DNA of 64,000 bases. Origin: Bacteroides cellulosilyticus. GTDB taxonomy: Bacteria; Bacteroidota; Bacteroidia; Bacteroidales; Bacteroidaceae. This document shows, in pieces, positions 16,450-25,349 of the stretch. The position numbers were made by a program, and so were the translations under genes. The stretch spans positions 6,758,501 to 6,822,500 of the forward strand of contig NZ_CP081903.1 of NCBI RefSeq assembly GCF_020091405.1, in the 5' to 3' direction. Within the stretch, counting starts at the first letter, position 1, and every line of letters starts with the position of its first letter. The notes beneath the pieces were generated by a model. That model was not told where the DNA came from. It did not search any database and saw only the letters and a program-made list of their open reading frames with translations.

Positions 16450-17553
16450 ATGGAAGAACCGCTGGTTAAGATACACTATTGGCTATACCCCATCTCGTGG
16501 ATTTACGGGATGGGGGTACGCCTAAGAAATAAACTCTTTGATTGGGGATATTACCGGTCAAAGAGTTTTGACGTACCTGTGGTATGCGTCGGCAACCTCG
16601 CTGTAGGTGGGACAGGCAAGACACCACACACGGAGTATCTTATCAAGCTGTTACAACAAACGGGAACAAACGTTGCCATGCTGAGCCGCGGATATAAACG
16701 AAAAAGCAAAGGGTATGTACTTGCTACGGAAGAAACGGATGTAAAGCGCATTGGTGACGAACCCTATCAGATAAAAGCCAAATTCCCGGCTATCCGGGTA
16801 GCTGTAGATGAGAACCGCTGTCACGGCATTGAGCAACTGATGAAATTGGACCACCCCAAAGTAGATGTAGTGTTACTGGATGACGCTTATCAACACCGTT
16901 ACGTGAAAGCCGGGCTGAACATTCTACTGACAGATTTCCACAGGCTTTTTTCAGACGATACCCTGCTTCCGGCAGGACGATTACGCGAACCGGAAAGTGG
17001 CAAAAACAGGGCGCACATCGTGATCGTGACAAAATGCCCGGAAGATATCAAACCTATAGATTTCAATATCATCACGAAAAGACTAAAACTGTATCCGTAT
17101 CAGCAACTTTATTTTTCCTCGTTTCGATATGGGGCATTAACACCGCTCTTCGGAGAAAAACGCCGAACCCTTGCATCACTGGAAAAAGACGAACAAATTT
17201 TACTGGTAACAGGAATCGCTTCGCCTGCACCGCTGGTGGAAAAGCTGCAAGTATATACACCGCACGTAAACTTATGCCAGTTTGACGACCATCATGATTT
17301 CAGCAGCAAGGATTTGCAAGCTATAAAAGAACACTTCGAACGTCTGGAAGGAAAGAGGAAGCTGATTATCACCACGGAAAAGGATGCGACAAGGTTGCAA
17401 CACCATCCGGCACTCGCCGAAACGTTGAAGCCGTATTTGTACATTTTACCGATTGAGATAGAATTTTTACAAAATCAACAACATATATTTAACCAAAATA
17501 TTATTGGCTATGTTAGAGCTCATTCAAGAAACAGCAGCTTACCTGAAAGGTAG
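16450..17553 (+). CDS. lpxK: Tetraacyldisaccharide 4'-kinase LpxK
   Basis: A 367-residue kinase that phosphorylates the lipid A precursor disaccharide at the 4' position at the inner membrane. Walker A is GGTGKTP at about residues 53-59, close to the N terminus as usual in LpxK. Other family marks are MLSRGYKRKSKGY, IGDEPYQIK and VVLLDDAYQHR (the Walker B-like DDAxQHR motif), then TTEKDATRL. The 3' end overlaps the start of punA by 44 bases in another frame, so the two are translated from one message. Confidence 0.93.
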   Translation: MEEPLVKIHYWLYPISWIYGMGVRLRNKLFDWGYYRSKSFDVPVVCVGNLAVGGTGKTPHTEYLIKLLQQTGTNVAMLSRGYKRKSKGYVLATEETDVKRIGDEPYQIKAKFPAIRVAVDENRCHGIEQLMKLDHPKVDVVLLDDAYQHRYVKAGLNILLTDFHRLFSDDTLLPAGRLREPESGKNRAHIVIVTKCPEDIKPIDFNIITKRLKLYPYQQLYFSSFRYGALTPLFGEKRRTLASLEKDEQILLVTGIASPAPLVEKLQVYTPHVNLCQFDDHHDFSSKDLQAIKEHFERLEGKRKLIITTEKDATRLQHHPALAETLKPYLYILPIEIEFLQNQQHIFNQNIIGYVRAHSRNSSLPER

Positions 17554-18319
17554 GATGCACACACAACCTGAGACAGCAATTATCCTCGGAACCGGTTTAG
17601 GCAGTCTTGCCACCGAAATCACCGAGAAGTACGAAATAAAATATGAGGAAATTCCGAACTTCCCCGTATCGACGGTAGAAGGACATAGCGGAAAACTGAT
17701 ATTCGGAAAATTGGGAAACAAGGATATCATGGCAATGCAGGGACGTTTCCATTATTATGAAGGTTACTCAATGAAGGAGGTAACGTTTCCGGTACGTGTA
17801 ATGCGCGAACTGGGTATCAAAACCCTATTTGTTTCGAATGCCAGCGGTGGTACAAATCCGGATTTTGAAATCGGCGACCTGATGATTATTACAGATCACA
17901 TCAATTACTTCCCGGAGCACCCGTTGCGTGGCAAGAATATTCCATATGGCCCGCGTTTCCCGGATATGAGTGAAGCGTATGATAAAGAGTTAATTCGTAA
18001 GGCTAATGCAATTGCAGCGGAAAAGGGTATCAAAGTACAGCATGGTGTATATATCGGTACGCAAGGTCCGACATTTGAGACACCGTCCGAATATAAATTA
18101 TTCCATATCCTCGGTGCCGATGCAGTGGGTATGTCTACAGTGCCGGAAGTGATTGTTGCCAATCATTGCGGTATCAAGGTATTCGGTATTTCGGTAATTA
18201 CCGACCTTGGTGTGGAAGGTAAGATCGTAGAGGTGACACACGAAGAAGTGCAGAAAGCTGCCGATGCCGCCCAGCCGAAGATGACAGAAATTATGAGAGA
18301 ATTGATAAACAGAGCATAA
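17510..18319 (+). CDS. punA: Purine nucleoside phosphorylase
   Basis: A 269-residue phosphorylase of the trimeric PNP class, cleaving (deoxy)inosine and guanosine to base and ribose 1-phosphate. Motifs: ILGTGLGSLA (phosphate loop), QGRFHYYEGYSM, VSNASGGTNPDFEIGDLMII, GTQGPTFETPSEY and the base-binding VEVTHEEV. The start ATG at 17510 (MLELIQETAAYL) is chosen over an in-frame TTG at 17504. It begins inside the end of lpxK. The next gene, thiL, starts two bases after its stop. Confidence 0.92.
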   Translation: MLELIQETAAYLKGRMHTQPETAIILGTGLGSLATEITEKYEIKYEEIPNFPVSTVEGHSGKLIFGKLGNKDIMAMQGRFHYYEGYSMKEVTFPVRVMRELGIKTLFVSNASGGTNPDFEIGDLMIITDHINYFPEHPLRGKNIPYGPRFPDMSEAYDKELIRKANAIAAEKGIKVQHGVYIGTQGPTFETPSEYKLFHILGADAVGMSTVPEVIVANHCGIKVFGISVITDLGVEGKIVEVTHEEVQKAADAAQPKMTEIMRELINRA

Positions 18320-18321
18320 TC

Positions 18322-19386
18322 ATGAGAACAGAAATATCAAGCCTCGGTGAGTTCGGCCTCATCCGCCGCCTTACCGACGGTATTGAACTGAAGAATGAAT
18401 CCAGCCGGTACGGCGTAGGCGATGATGCTGCCGTACTCTCCTATCCTACCGAAAAACAAGTATTGATTACCACTGACTTGCTAATGGAAGGTGTGCATTT
18501 CGATTTGATTTATGTCCCGCTGAAGCACTTAGGCTATAAAGCGGCTGTCGTGAACTTCTCCGATATCTACGCCATGAATGGTACGCCCAAACAGATCACC
18601 GTTTCTCTGGCTCTCTCCAAGCGCTTCTCCGTGGAAGATATGGAAGAGTTGTATGCGGGTATCCGTCTGGCGTGCGAGGAATATGATGTGGATATCATAG
18701 GAGGCGACACCTCTTCTTCTCTTACGGGACTGGCAATCAGTATCACTTGTATAGGTGAGGCAGACAAAGATAAGGTTGTCTACCGAAATGGTGCGAAAGA
18801 AACAGATTTGATTTGCGTAACCGGTGATCTGGGTGCCGCATATATGGGCTTACAATTATTGGAACGCGAAAAAGTGGCTTTGAAAGGTAAGGCTGATATG
18901 CAACCTGATTTCTCAGGAAAGGAATATCTGCTGGAACGCCAATTAAAACCGGAAGCTCGCCGCGACATCATCGAGAAACTGGCGGAAGAAGGCATCCAAC
19001 CCACTTCTATGATGGATATTTCAGATGGTCTATCTTCTGAATTATTGCATATCTGCACGCAAAGTAAAGTAGGCTGCCGCATTTATGAGGAACATATCCC
19101 CATTGACTATCAGACTGCCGTCATGGCTGAAGAGTTCAATATGAACCTGACAACATGCGCTCTTAATGGTGGCGAAGACTACGAACTGCTTTTCACCGTT
19201 CCCATTGCCGATCACGAGAAGATTTCTGAAATGGAGGGAGTGAAGTTAATAGGACACATCACTAAACCGGAATTAGGTTGTGCACTGATCACCCGCGATG
19301 GTCAAGAGTTTGAACTGAAAGCCCAAGGATGGAACCCACTGAAAGAGGAAACTACCGAAAGTGAAGGCGAAAAAGCTGGCGAATAA
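18322..19386 (+). CDS. thiL: Thiamine-monophosphate kinase ThiL
   Basis: A 354-residue ATP-dependent kinase making thiamine diphosphate from thiamine phosphate, in the PurM/AIR-synthase fold. Motifs are YGVGDDAAVL, TTDLLMEGVHFDL, GYKAAVVNFSDIYAMNG, IIGGDTSSS and MDISDGLSSELLHI, all metal or substrate contacts of the family. The C terminus carries a charged Glu-rich tail (EETTESEGEKAGE) that is unusual but not disruptive. Last gene of the sppA-lpxK-punA-thiL run; a terminator follows at 19460. Confidence 0.93.
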   Translation: MRTEISSLGEFGLIRRLTDGIELKNESSRYGVGDDAAVLSYPTEKQVLITTDLLMEGVHFDLIYVPLKHLGYKAAVVNFSDIYAMNGTPKQITVSLALSKRFSVEDMEELYAGIRLACEEYDVDIIGGDTSSSLTGLAISITCIGEADKDKVVYRNGAKETDLICVTGDLGAAYMGLQLLEREKVALKGKADMQPDFSGKEYLLERQLKPEARRDIIEKLAEEGIQPTSMMDISDGLSSELLHICTQSKVGCRIYEEHIPIDYQTAVMAEEFNMNLTTCALNGGEDYELLFTVPIADHEKISEMEGVKLIGHITKPELGCALITRDGQEFELKAQGWNPLKEETTESEGEKAGE

Positions 19387-19459
19387 AGATTTGTAAGAGC
19401 AGATAAAGATTTGTGAGAACAAATAAACAGCTGAATTCATTTTTTTCTTAAAATATAAG

Positions 19460-19499
19460 CGCTGATACTTAGCCACATAGGCAATTATCAGCGTTTTTT
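19460..19499 (+). terminator. Rho-independent terminator after thiL
   Basis: CGCTGATA (19460-19467) pairs with TATCAGCG (19486-19493), extended by partial pairing around AGCC/GGC, and is followed by six T. Confidence 0.8.
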
Positions 19500-19512
19500 A
19501 TCTCCAAAGCGC

Positions 19513-19542
19513 TTGCGTAGTCCAAAAGTTTCACTACCTTTG
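19513..19542 (+). promoter_or_regulatory. Promoter of the tRNA-Phe gene
   Basis: TACCTTTG at 19535-19542, with a TTG-type -33 around 19513-19516. The tRNA starts about 20 bases further on. Confidence 0.65.
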
Positions 19543-19563
19543 CAACCGCAAAAGAGAAACAAT

Positions 19564-19636
19564 GGTGCCATAGCTCAGTTGGTAGAGCAAAGGACTGAAA
19601 ATCCTTGTGTCCCCGGTTCGATTCCTGGTGGCACCA
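19564..19636 (+). tRNA. tRNA-Phe (anticodon GAA)
   Basis: A 73-base cloverleaf: acceptor GGTGCCA pairs with TGGCACC, D-arm GCTC/GAGC, anticodon arm AAGGA-CTGAAAA-TCCTT giving GAA, then variable loop GTGTC and TTCGATT T-loop. The T-stem (CCCGG/CCTGG) has one mismatch as I read it. The CCA end is not encoded: the discriminator A is followed by CTT. Confidence 0.96.
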
Positions 19637-19649
19637 CTTTAAGAAAATC

Positions 19650-19681
19650 AGAGAGTTACTCACCGAGTGACTCTCTTTTTT
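19650..19681 (+). terminator. Rho-independent terminator after tRNA-Phe
   Basis: AGAGAGTTACTC pairs with GAGTGACTCTCT (one G-T wobble) around a three-base loop, followed by T5-6. It lies 13 bases past the tRNA. Confidence 0.9.
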
Positions 19682-19728
19682 ATTTATACGATTCCATTTT
19701 TCTATATCTATCCGATTATATTTTCCAT

Positions 19729-20001
19729 TTACAGCCCCTTCCACCTCTTCAGTTCCGGGAAAAAGCCCCGCATCTTGTTCAGAGCTTCCTGCTCACTAAA
19801 ATCAGGATTATCCTTGAAGATTTCTTTCATATGCACCAAACTAACATCGATCATTTCCTCCATACTGATATCCAAAGTGAAAGCCCCCTCCTTGTAGCAG
19901 TAGATGCAATAATCGTGCATGAGTGAACCATCTTTGTTCGTTGCTACTTCTTCTTCCTTAGTCAGTGGCATGCCACAACTTTGACAATACATATTTTCCA
20001 T
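19729..20001 (-). CDS. Small putative zinc-ribbon protein
   Basis: A 90-residue protein starting MENMYCQSCG. Cys6, Cys9, Cys32 and Cys35 form two CxxC pairs, typical of the 'putative zinc ribbon' family (PF12674 type). The remainder is helical, ending in FPELKRWKGL. The start at 20001 is preferred over the ATG two codons upstream. Relatives are often fused to AraC-type regulators or stand next to small enzymes. The adjacent VOC-fold gene on the same strand begins 38 bases upstream of it, so both may be transcribed together. Biochemical role unknown. Confidence 0.72.
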   Translation of the reverse strand: MENMYCQSCGMPLTKEEEVATNKDGSLMHDYCIYCYKEGAFTLDISMEEMIDVSLVHMKEIFKDNPDFSEQEALNKMRGFFPELKRWKGL

Positions 20002-20038
20002 AATCATTCCATTGGTGGTTAAAAATGCCTGCTATACG

Positions 20039-20479
20039 CTATCCCATATGCTGACGTGCACAATTTATCAGCCAGTTAACACCGAATTTATCCGTGAACA
20101 TCCCGAAATAATCACCCCAATGAGCTACACTCATGGGCATCATCACTTGCCCTTCTACCGACAGTCCAGCAAACAACCGGTCGGCTTCTTCCTTATTGGC
20201 CGCCTCGATATAAATAGAGAAATTATTACCGAAAACAGTTTTCTGAGCCATATAGCCCGTAACATCTGCACCTATCAGAAAAGTATCCTCATTTACAGGC
20301 AGACAGATATTTTCTATTTTGCCTTTTTCACTTTCGGGAATAGCAGGCATGCCATCTTGCGGAGGAATATCTCCATATCTGCCTATAAAAGTAAACTCTG
20401 TTCCGAATGCGGATTTGTAGAAATTGAAAGCTTCTTCACAATTACCATTGAAAAGGAGGGAAAGGCTGATTTTCGCCAT
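20039..20479 (-). CDS. VOC-fold protein of the PhnB/YjdN type
   Basis: A 146-residue protein with the paired beta-alpha-beta-beta-beta modules of the vicinal oxygen chelate superfamily. Typical marks are LLFNGNCEEAFNFYKSAFGTE at the start, and AHWGDYFGMFTDKFGVNWLIN at the end. It lies in the PhnB/3-demethylubiquinone methyltransferase-like group, for which no clear enzyme reaction is established. A -7 box reading TATATTTG on the minus strand (20540-20547) lies 61 bases upstream. Followed by the zinc-ribbon gene. Confidence 0.75.
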   Translation of the reverse strand: MAKISLSLLFNGNCEEAFNFYKSAFGTEFTFIGRYGDIPPQDGMPAIPESEKGKIENICLPVNEDTFLIGADVTGYMAQKTVFGNNFSIYIEAANKEEADRLFAGLSVEGQVMMPMSVAHWGDYFGMFTDKFGVNWLINCARQHMG

Positions 20480-20539
20480 ATTGTTACATTTTTAATTCTA
20501 TGTCAGAAGATCCCATGTTCATCTTCTATGATTATTTCG

Positions 20540-20547
20540 CAAATATA
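20540..20547 (-). promoter_or_regulatory. -7 box for the VOC/zinc-ribbon pair
   Basis: Minus-strand TATATTTG, 61 bases before the ATG at 20479. Confidence 0.5.
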
Positions 20548-20654
20548 ATATTTTTTCTCTGATCCGCAAGATTCTGCAAATCAGAGAAGAAATAAGAATT
20601 GCTTTGCCCTCAAAAAGATTTCTCCTAAAAAATAGATAATCACGAAAAATTCTG

Positions 20655-20662
20655 TAGATTTG
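20655..20662 (+). promoter_or_regulatory. -7 box for the TPR histidine kinase
   Basis: TAGATTTG, 26 bases before the ATG at 20688. A start at 20673 would leave almost no leader, which favours 20688. Confidence 0.55.
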
Positions 20663-20687
20663 CATCAACATAATGATGCAATACAAT

Positions 20688-22691
20688 ATGCGATACATAC
20701 TGACTACTATATTTATATTCATTAACTCCATCCTATTTGCCCAGAACACGACACAGGCAACCGATAGCCTTTTGCAACTTCTGAACACAATCGCTTCTTC
20801 TGAAAAGAAAATTCAAATATACAGGGATTTAGCAGATATTTCCATAGATACTCCAGACGCTAAAGTTTATCTCCTGAAAATCTATCGGGAAGCGGACAAG
20901 ATTAATGATAAAAAGAATATGCTGAATGCACTCAACGATATCGTCATGGGAGCAATCATCTCGTACAATAAAGATTCCATCATTAAATATACTGAATATA
21001 TAAAGAAAATAGCTACTACAGAAGAAAAGGAGCGGCTGTTACCTCTTTATCATATACGTATCTTCGAATCCCAATGTTTCTCAGATCAAAAAGAAACCGC
21101 TATCAAAGAGGAACTAAATCTTCTGGATTCAATAAATGATAGTACGGACAATGTTTATAGAAAGATAGCATCTGCTTACACTATGGGATTTAGCTTTTAT
21201 ATACACGGTCAATTCGACAAAGCACTACCACACTTAGAAAATGCATTGCAACTTACAAAAACAATTCCAGAAAAAGACAGATATGACTATCAAAGATACA
21301 TCACATTAAATTTATGCTTTACATATGCCCAAACGGGAAAAGAAAAAGAATCCATTAAAATCATGGAAAATCTGATCAATCTGGTAGAACAAAAATATAA
21401 AACAGACTATGAAAAGCAACGCCCCTTCTACAAAATCGAATTATACCTGCTTCAGTACTACTCTTTCATGATAAGCAACTTACCCTACCTCACAGTGGAG
21501 CAAGCACAGGATTACTGGAACCGGATTCAAATAATCGGTAAAACGTTAACCAATGATCTGGATCGGTACAATTATTATCTGTGTGCCAATAACTACTATT
21601 CCAACAACCGTATAAAAAAGGATTATCCCAGAGCCATAGAAGCTAATGATTCACTCATCAGAATTGCGAAAACATTAGCACCGGTCAATCTGCCGGGATT
21701 ATATAATATCAATTCGTTACTTTATGAAGAGAGCAAAGATTATCCGAATGCATTGAAATACCTGAAGATTTCACATCAGATTCAGGACTCACTGGCTACA
21801 GACGTCGCTCATAAACAACTCTACGAATTGCAGGTGAAATATGACCTCAATGCGCTCAATAACGAAAAGACGATGCTGGAAATAAAGAATAAACAAACTC
21901 TGCTTATTTCCCTCAGCATTTTATTGATAATTGTAATCTCCATTTGTACCTACCTCTACTTCTCTTGGAAAAAGGAAAAGAGGATGAAGATGGAACTGAA
22001 AGTCCTGCATGGCAAGGCACAGGAAAGCGAAAAGATGAAGCAAGCATTCATCAACTCCATTTGCCACGAGATACGCACTCCTCTCAACGCAATCGTCGGA
22101 TTCTCCGATCTGATTATGAATGAGGAGATCGACGAGGAGATGCGCCGTGAATTTCCGGCTGAAATACAAAAGAGTACGGTACTGCTCACCGGGCTTGTCA
22201 ACAGTATGCTGGAAGTAGCCAACCTGGACGTTTCCGAAGAAAAACTTCCTTGCGAAGCTGCCGATTTAAGGGATATCTGCACGCAGGAAATGGAACTGCT
22301 CAACAAGAAGCCGGGAATAGAATACATACTGGACATCGCGCCCGAAAGTATGATAATCCAGACGAATGTCCAGTATCTGACACAGGTAATCGGACATTTG
22401 CTGAATAACGCTAATAAATTCACGGAGAAAGGATGTATCACCCTGAGTTATGAAGCTGACAAGCCGCAGGAAAATATATCCATCAGTGTGACGGACACTG
22501 GTTGTGGAATACCGAAAGAGAAATATGAAGAGGTATTCCATCGTTTCTCCAAACTTGATACTTTTGTTCCCGGCAACGGACTGGGATTATATCTCTGCCG
22601 GCTCATCGTGAAACGACTGGCCGGAGAGATTAAGATTGATCCTGATTATACGGAAGGTACACGAATGGTGGTTACTCTGCCGATACATTAA
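20688..22691 (+). CDS. TPR-containing sensor histidine kinase
   Basis: A 667-residue sensor kinase. The signal peptide MRYILTTIFIFINSILFAQ is followed by a periplasmic helical-repeat region (about residues 20-400) with TPR-like units such as HGQFDKALPHLENALQL and YPNALKYLKISHQIQ. One membrane helix (TLLISLSILLIIVISICTYL) precedes the kinase core. The H-box is FINSICHEIRTPLNAIVGFSDL-type with phospho-acceptor His460; the N-box is HLLNNANKFTEKG, the G-boxes are VTDTGCGIP and NGLGLYLCRLIVKRLAG. There is no receiver domain and no response regulator nearby, so the partner is elsewhere. The ligand is unknown. Confidence 0.87.
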   Translation: MRYILTTIFIFINSILFAQNTTQATDSLLQLLNTIASSEKKIQIYRDLADISIDTPDAKVYLLKIYREADKINDKKNMLNALNDIVMGAIISYNKDSIIKYTEYIKKIATTEEKERLLPLYHIRIFESQCFSDQKETAIKEELNLLDSINDSTDNVYRKIASAYTMGFSFYIHGQFDKALPHLENALQLTKTIPEKDRYDYQRYITLNLCFTYAQTGKEKESIKIMENLINLVEQKYKTDYEKQRPFYKIELYLLQYYSFMISNLPYLTVEQAQDYWNRIQIIGKTLTNDLDRYNYYLCANNYYSNNRIKKDYPRAIEANDSLIRIAKTLAPVNLPGLYNINSLLYEESKDYPNALKYLKISHQIQDSLATDVAHKQLYELQVKYDLNALNNEKTMLEIKNKQTLLISLSILLIIVISICTYLYFSWKKEKRMKMELKVLHGKAQESEKMKQAFINSICHEIRTPLNAIVGFSDLIMNEEIDEEMRREFPAEIQKSTVLLTGLVNSMLEVANLDVSEEKLPCEAADLRDICTQEMELLNKKPGIEYILDIAPESMIIQTNVQYLTQVIGHLLNNANKFTEKGCITLSYEADKPQENISISVTDTGCGIPKEKYEEVFHRFSKLDTFVPGNGLGLYLCRLIVKRLAGEIKIDPDYTEGTRMVVTLPIH

Positions 22692-22706
22692 TCACCCTTT
22701 CATGAA

Positions 22707-24026
22707 TTACTGCTTTTGAAATCCGCTTGAAGTATGCTGTTTCCCCTTCAAGTAGATACAAGACTGCCCCCCCAACAATATCACAAACAGGTACTCAGCC
22801 GTTAAATAAACCGACAGGGATGTAGTGGAGCTGTGACTCAGCAAATAAAGATAACCCAGATAAATGGCAATTGTGGAAACCTGGAATGCAAATGCCATCC
22901 GGGTATCCCCCGTTCCCGTCACCGCATTGACATATACATATCCGGGCAGGGCAAATGCATAATTCAGCAGCATGACGATAAAGGGGTAATGGGCAAACTC
23001 GATTAATAGAGCATTATCTGTATAAAATCCAACAATCCGGTGGTTGAATAGCAGGGCGATAACAATCAGAGGAACCCCTATTGCATATCCCAGTCTGAGC
23101 ACTTTATGACAAAGACGGAACAGGTTTCTCCCTTCCCCCGCCCCAATCAGGTTGCTAACCAAAGAGCCACTTGTCGCCGCAAAGGAATTGACTATCACGA
23201 AGAAAACCGTCGATACACTTCTGATGACATTAGACACTGCCAACTGCATCTCTCCCAAACGCTCTATCGCCACAAAGAACAGGAACCACGGGGCAACACT
23301 GATAAAAGCGTGCATCATGCTCCATACGGACAGCCGCAGGAGTGCCGCCAATAGTTTTCCGTCATAGACAGCTTTCAATCCGAAATACTCTTTGTCCACC
23401 TTCTTCTGAAAAGTATAGCATATCAATATCAACAAAGAACCTGCCTCGGCCAATGATGAAGCCATTGCCGCACCCGATATGCCCAGATTAAAACAGAAAA
23501 TAAACAAGTAGTTGCAAGGTATATTAATAAGGACTGCCATCATCGCAGCCCACAACAATACCCTCGTCTTCGTGATTCCAACAAAGAAAGAACGGAATGC
23601 CAGAAACGGGAAAGAAAATACCAGTCCGAAACACCTCCATTCCAGATAATCGACCACGGCTTCATAAATTTCGGGTGAATGAATGAAATATTTCAGGATA
23701 AGAGGAGACAGCACATAGGATGCCAAACTTAAAACGACTGCTAAACAGCTCAGGAACAGTAATCCCTGATAGAACGTCCGGCCAGTTTCCTTGTACCGTT
23801 GTTCCCCGTTTCTACGGGCAACCATCACTTGCAGGCCCAGACTGAAACCAAATCCAAGCATATAGATAGCCAGATAATAGACACTTGCAAGGGCAGAGGC
23901 GCCTAATTCCACTTCGCCCACATGTCCAAGAAAAACTGCATCGGTAATATTGATTAATTGCTCCATCAGGATGCTCATCATCACAGGAAAGTTGATGAGC
24001 CAAATTTGCTTATATGTATAATTCAT
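22707..24026 (-). CDS. MATE family efflux transporter
   Basis: A 439-residue inner-membrane protein with about 12 hydrophobic segments in two similar halves. Family marks are WLINFPVMMSILMEQLINITDAVFLGHVG at the start, and ASALASVYYLAIYMLGFGFSLGLQVMVARR. In the second half FAATSGSLVSNLIGAGE repeats the pattern. Such proteins export cationic drugs or metabolites using a Na+ or H+ gradient. Its 3' end faces the 3' end of the kinase gene, 15 bases apart. It is divergent from the PAS-LuxR gene across a 530-bp gap that holds a 22-bp repeat array. Confidence 0.9.
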   Translation of the reverse strand: MNYTYKQIWLINFPVMMSILMEQLINITDAVFLGHVGEVELGASALASVYYLAIYMLGFGFSLGLQVMVARRNGEQRYKETGRTFYQGLLFLSCLAVVLSLASYVLSPLILKYFIHSPEIYEAVVDYLEWRCFGLVFSFPFLAFRSFFVGITKTRVLLWAAMMAVLINIPCNYLFIFCFNLGISGAAMASSLAEAGSLLILICYTFQKKVDKEYFGLKAVYDGKLLAALLRLSVWSMMHAFISVAPWFLFFVAIERLGEMQLAVSNVIRSVSTVFFVIVNSFAATSGSLVSNLIGAGEGRNLFRLCHKVLRLGYAIGVPLIVIALLFNHRIVGFYTDNALLIEFAHYPFIVMLLNYAFALPGYVYVNAVTGTGDTRMAFAFQVSTIAIYLGYLYLLSHSSTTSLSVYLTAEYLFVILLGGQSCIYLKGKQHTSSGFQKQ

Positions 24027-24124
24027 TGTCCAATTTTAATAAGTAATGAATAAAGCTTATCCGGGGAATGAAGCGAACCAAGCTATGAGTTTATGCCAGC
24101 TATACTGTTGCTACGACTAAGGGT

Positions 24125-24234
24125 ATCATCATCCGTATTGATGATAGGCATCATCCGTATTGATGATAGGCATCATCGGCATTGATGGTAGGCATCATTG
24201 GCATTGATGATAGGAATCATTGGCATTGATTCTA
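24125..24234. repeat. Array of five 22-bp dyad repeats
   Basis: Five units of exactly 22 bp start at 24125, 24147, 24169, 24191 and 24213. The typical content is ATCATC, six bases, GATGAT, so each unit holds a dyad; GATGAT-AGGC-ATCATC forms another across each junction. Units drift by a few bases and the last is most diverged. There are no unique spacers, so this is not CRISPR. The same period occurs at four other places in the window. Confidence 0.9.
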
Positions 24235-24529
24235 TCCTCAGTCTCAGAGTCACCCTATATCAGTTGCTGACATTAGCTATTACTCAGTTACTCCCTCCCA
24301 GGGAAAAGCGTAAATAAAACGGGGTATAAAACCTCTGTGACGAATTGCGTGAATCCGTCCGATAGCTGAATAGCTTTATACGAGAAGGTGCTATTCGTGA
24401 AGCGTAGCTATATACAGAGTTGATGTTTCATGAATTGAACAATCTGATCTTTATCTCTTGATTTGGTAGCAAATATAGGAAAAATAATAAAAAAGCAGAT
24501 GCATTTACCGGATAATTCAATGGTTATCC

Positions 24530-24537
24530 TATTTTTG
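24530..24537 (+). promoter_or_regulatory. -7 box for the PAS-LuxR regulator
   Basis: TATTTTTG, 20 bases before the ATG at 24557, giving a short leader. Confidence 0.55.
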
Positions 24538-24556
24538 CAGAAAATAATTCCATCCA

Positions 24557-25324
24557 ATGAAATCAACCGATACCACAAGAGAAGAAATGTGGGCCAAGCA
24601 GCATCTATCTGCCGCCCACATCGACTATGCTATATGGGAACGTGACAAGCAGATGCTCCATCGGATGTCTGCAATCAGTCGGAGTTGCACCTTTGTAGTC
24701 GATGTCTATAAACTCAGGTATGCGTTTGCTTCTACCAACTTTGTCGATTTGCTGGGGTACGACAGCCATAAGATAGCGACTCTGGAAAGGCAGGGGGATT
24801 ATCTGGAATCACGCTTTCATCCGGACGACTCTACCCAACTGGAACGGTTGCAGGTTGAGCTGGGTAAGTTTATATACAGTTTGCCCATTGAAGAAAGAAA
24901 CGATTATTGCAATATTTATAGCTTCCGGGTGCTCAATGCCAGAAAGCAATACGTGCGCGTCGTCAGCCGCCAACAGGTTTTAGAGCAAAGCCGCAACGGG
25001 AAAGCCTGGCTCATACTCGGCAATATGGAGATTGCCCCAAATCAGAAGGAATCCGACCAAGTGGAATGCACCGTACTGAATCTTAAAAACGGGGAAATGT
25101 TTTCTCCTGCACTACCATCACCTGCGTCTATCAGTCTGACACAGCGTGAACTGGAGATTTTACAGCTTATTCAAAAGGGATTATTAAGTAAAGAAATAGC
25201 TCACAATCTCTGCATCAGTATTCATACGGTCAATATTCACCGGCAAAACCTATTGCACAAATTAGGGGTACAGAATTCTATCGAAGCTATCAATGCAGGA
25301 TTAAAGTTAGGAATACTAAGCTAA
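24557..25324 (+). CDS. PAS-like LuxR-family transcription regulator
   Basis: A 255-residue DNA-binding protein. The middle (about 40-160) looks like a PAS sensory fold: SCTFVVDVYKLRYAFASTN, VDLLGYD, and RFHPDDSTQLERLQ. The C-terminal LuxR/GerE helix-turn-helix (about 193-250) reads LTQRELEILQLIQKGLLSKE, then SIHTVNIHRQNLLHKLGV. There is no receiver Asp, so it probably senses a ligand or redox state directly. It is divergent from the MATE pump gene, so control of that pump is a fair guess, but no operator could be assigned apart from the dyad array between them. Confidence 0.82.
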   Translation: MKSTDTTREEMWAKQHLSAAHIDYAIWERDKQMLHRMSAISRSCTFVVDVYKLRYAFASTNFVDLLGYDSHKIATLERQGDYLESRFHPDDSTQLERLQVELGKFIYSLPIEERNDYCNIYSFRVLNARKQYVRVVSRQQVLEQSRNGKAWLILGNMEIAPNQKESDQVECTVLNLKNGEMFSPALPSPASISLTQRELEILQLIQKGLLSKEIAHNLCISIHTVNIHRQNLLHKLGVQNSIEAINAGLKLGILS

Positions 25325-25349
25325 CCGCTCCGCGAAAGAAATATTCAAG

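Larger units (their letters stand above)
24027..24556. other. 530-bp gene-free gap between the MATE and LuxR genes
   Basis: Contains the 22-bp repeat array (24125-24234) and an inverted pair GAATAGC (24371-24377) / GCTATTC, and ends with the LuxR-gene promoter. No protein-like frame or RNA gene was seen in the rest. Confidence 0.6.

Noticed and set aside
24125..24234. CRISPR array from regularly spaced repeats
   Set aside because: The units are contiguous 22-mers with no unique spacers, and there are no cas genes. The same applies to the arrays at 28185, 38949, 60602 and 60924.
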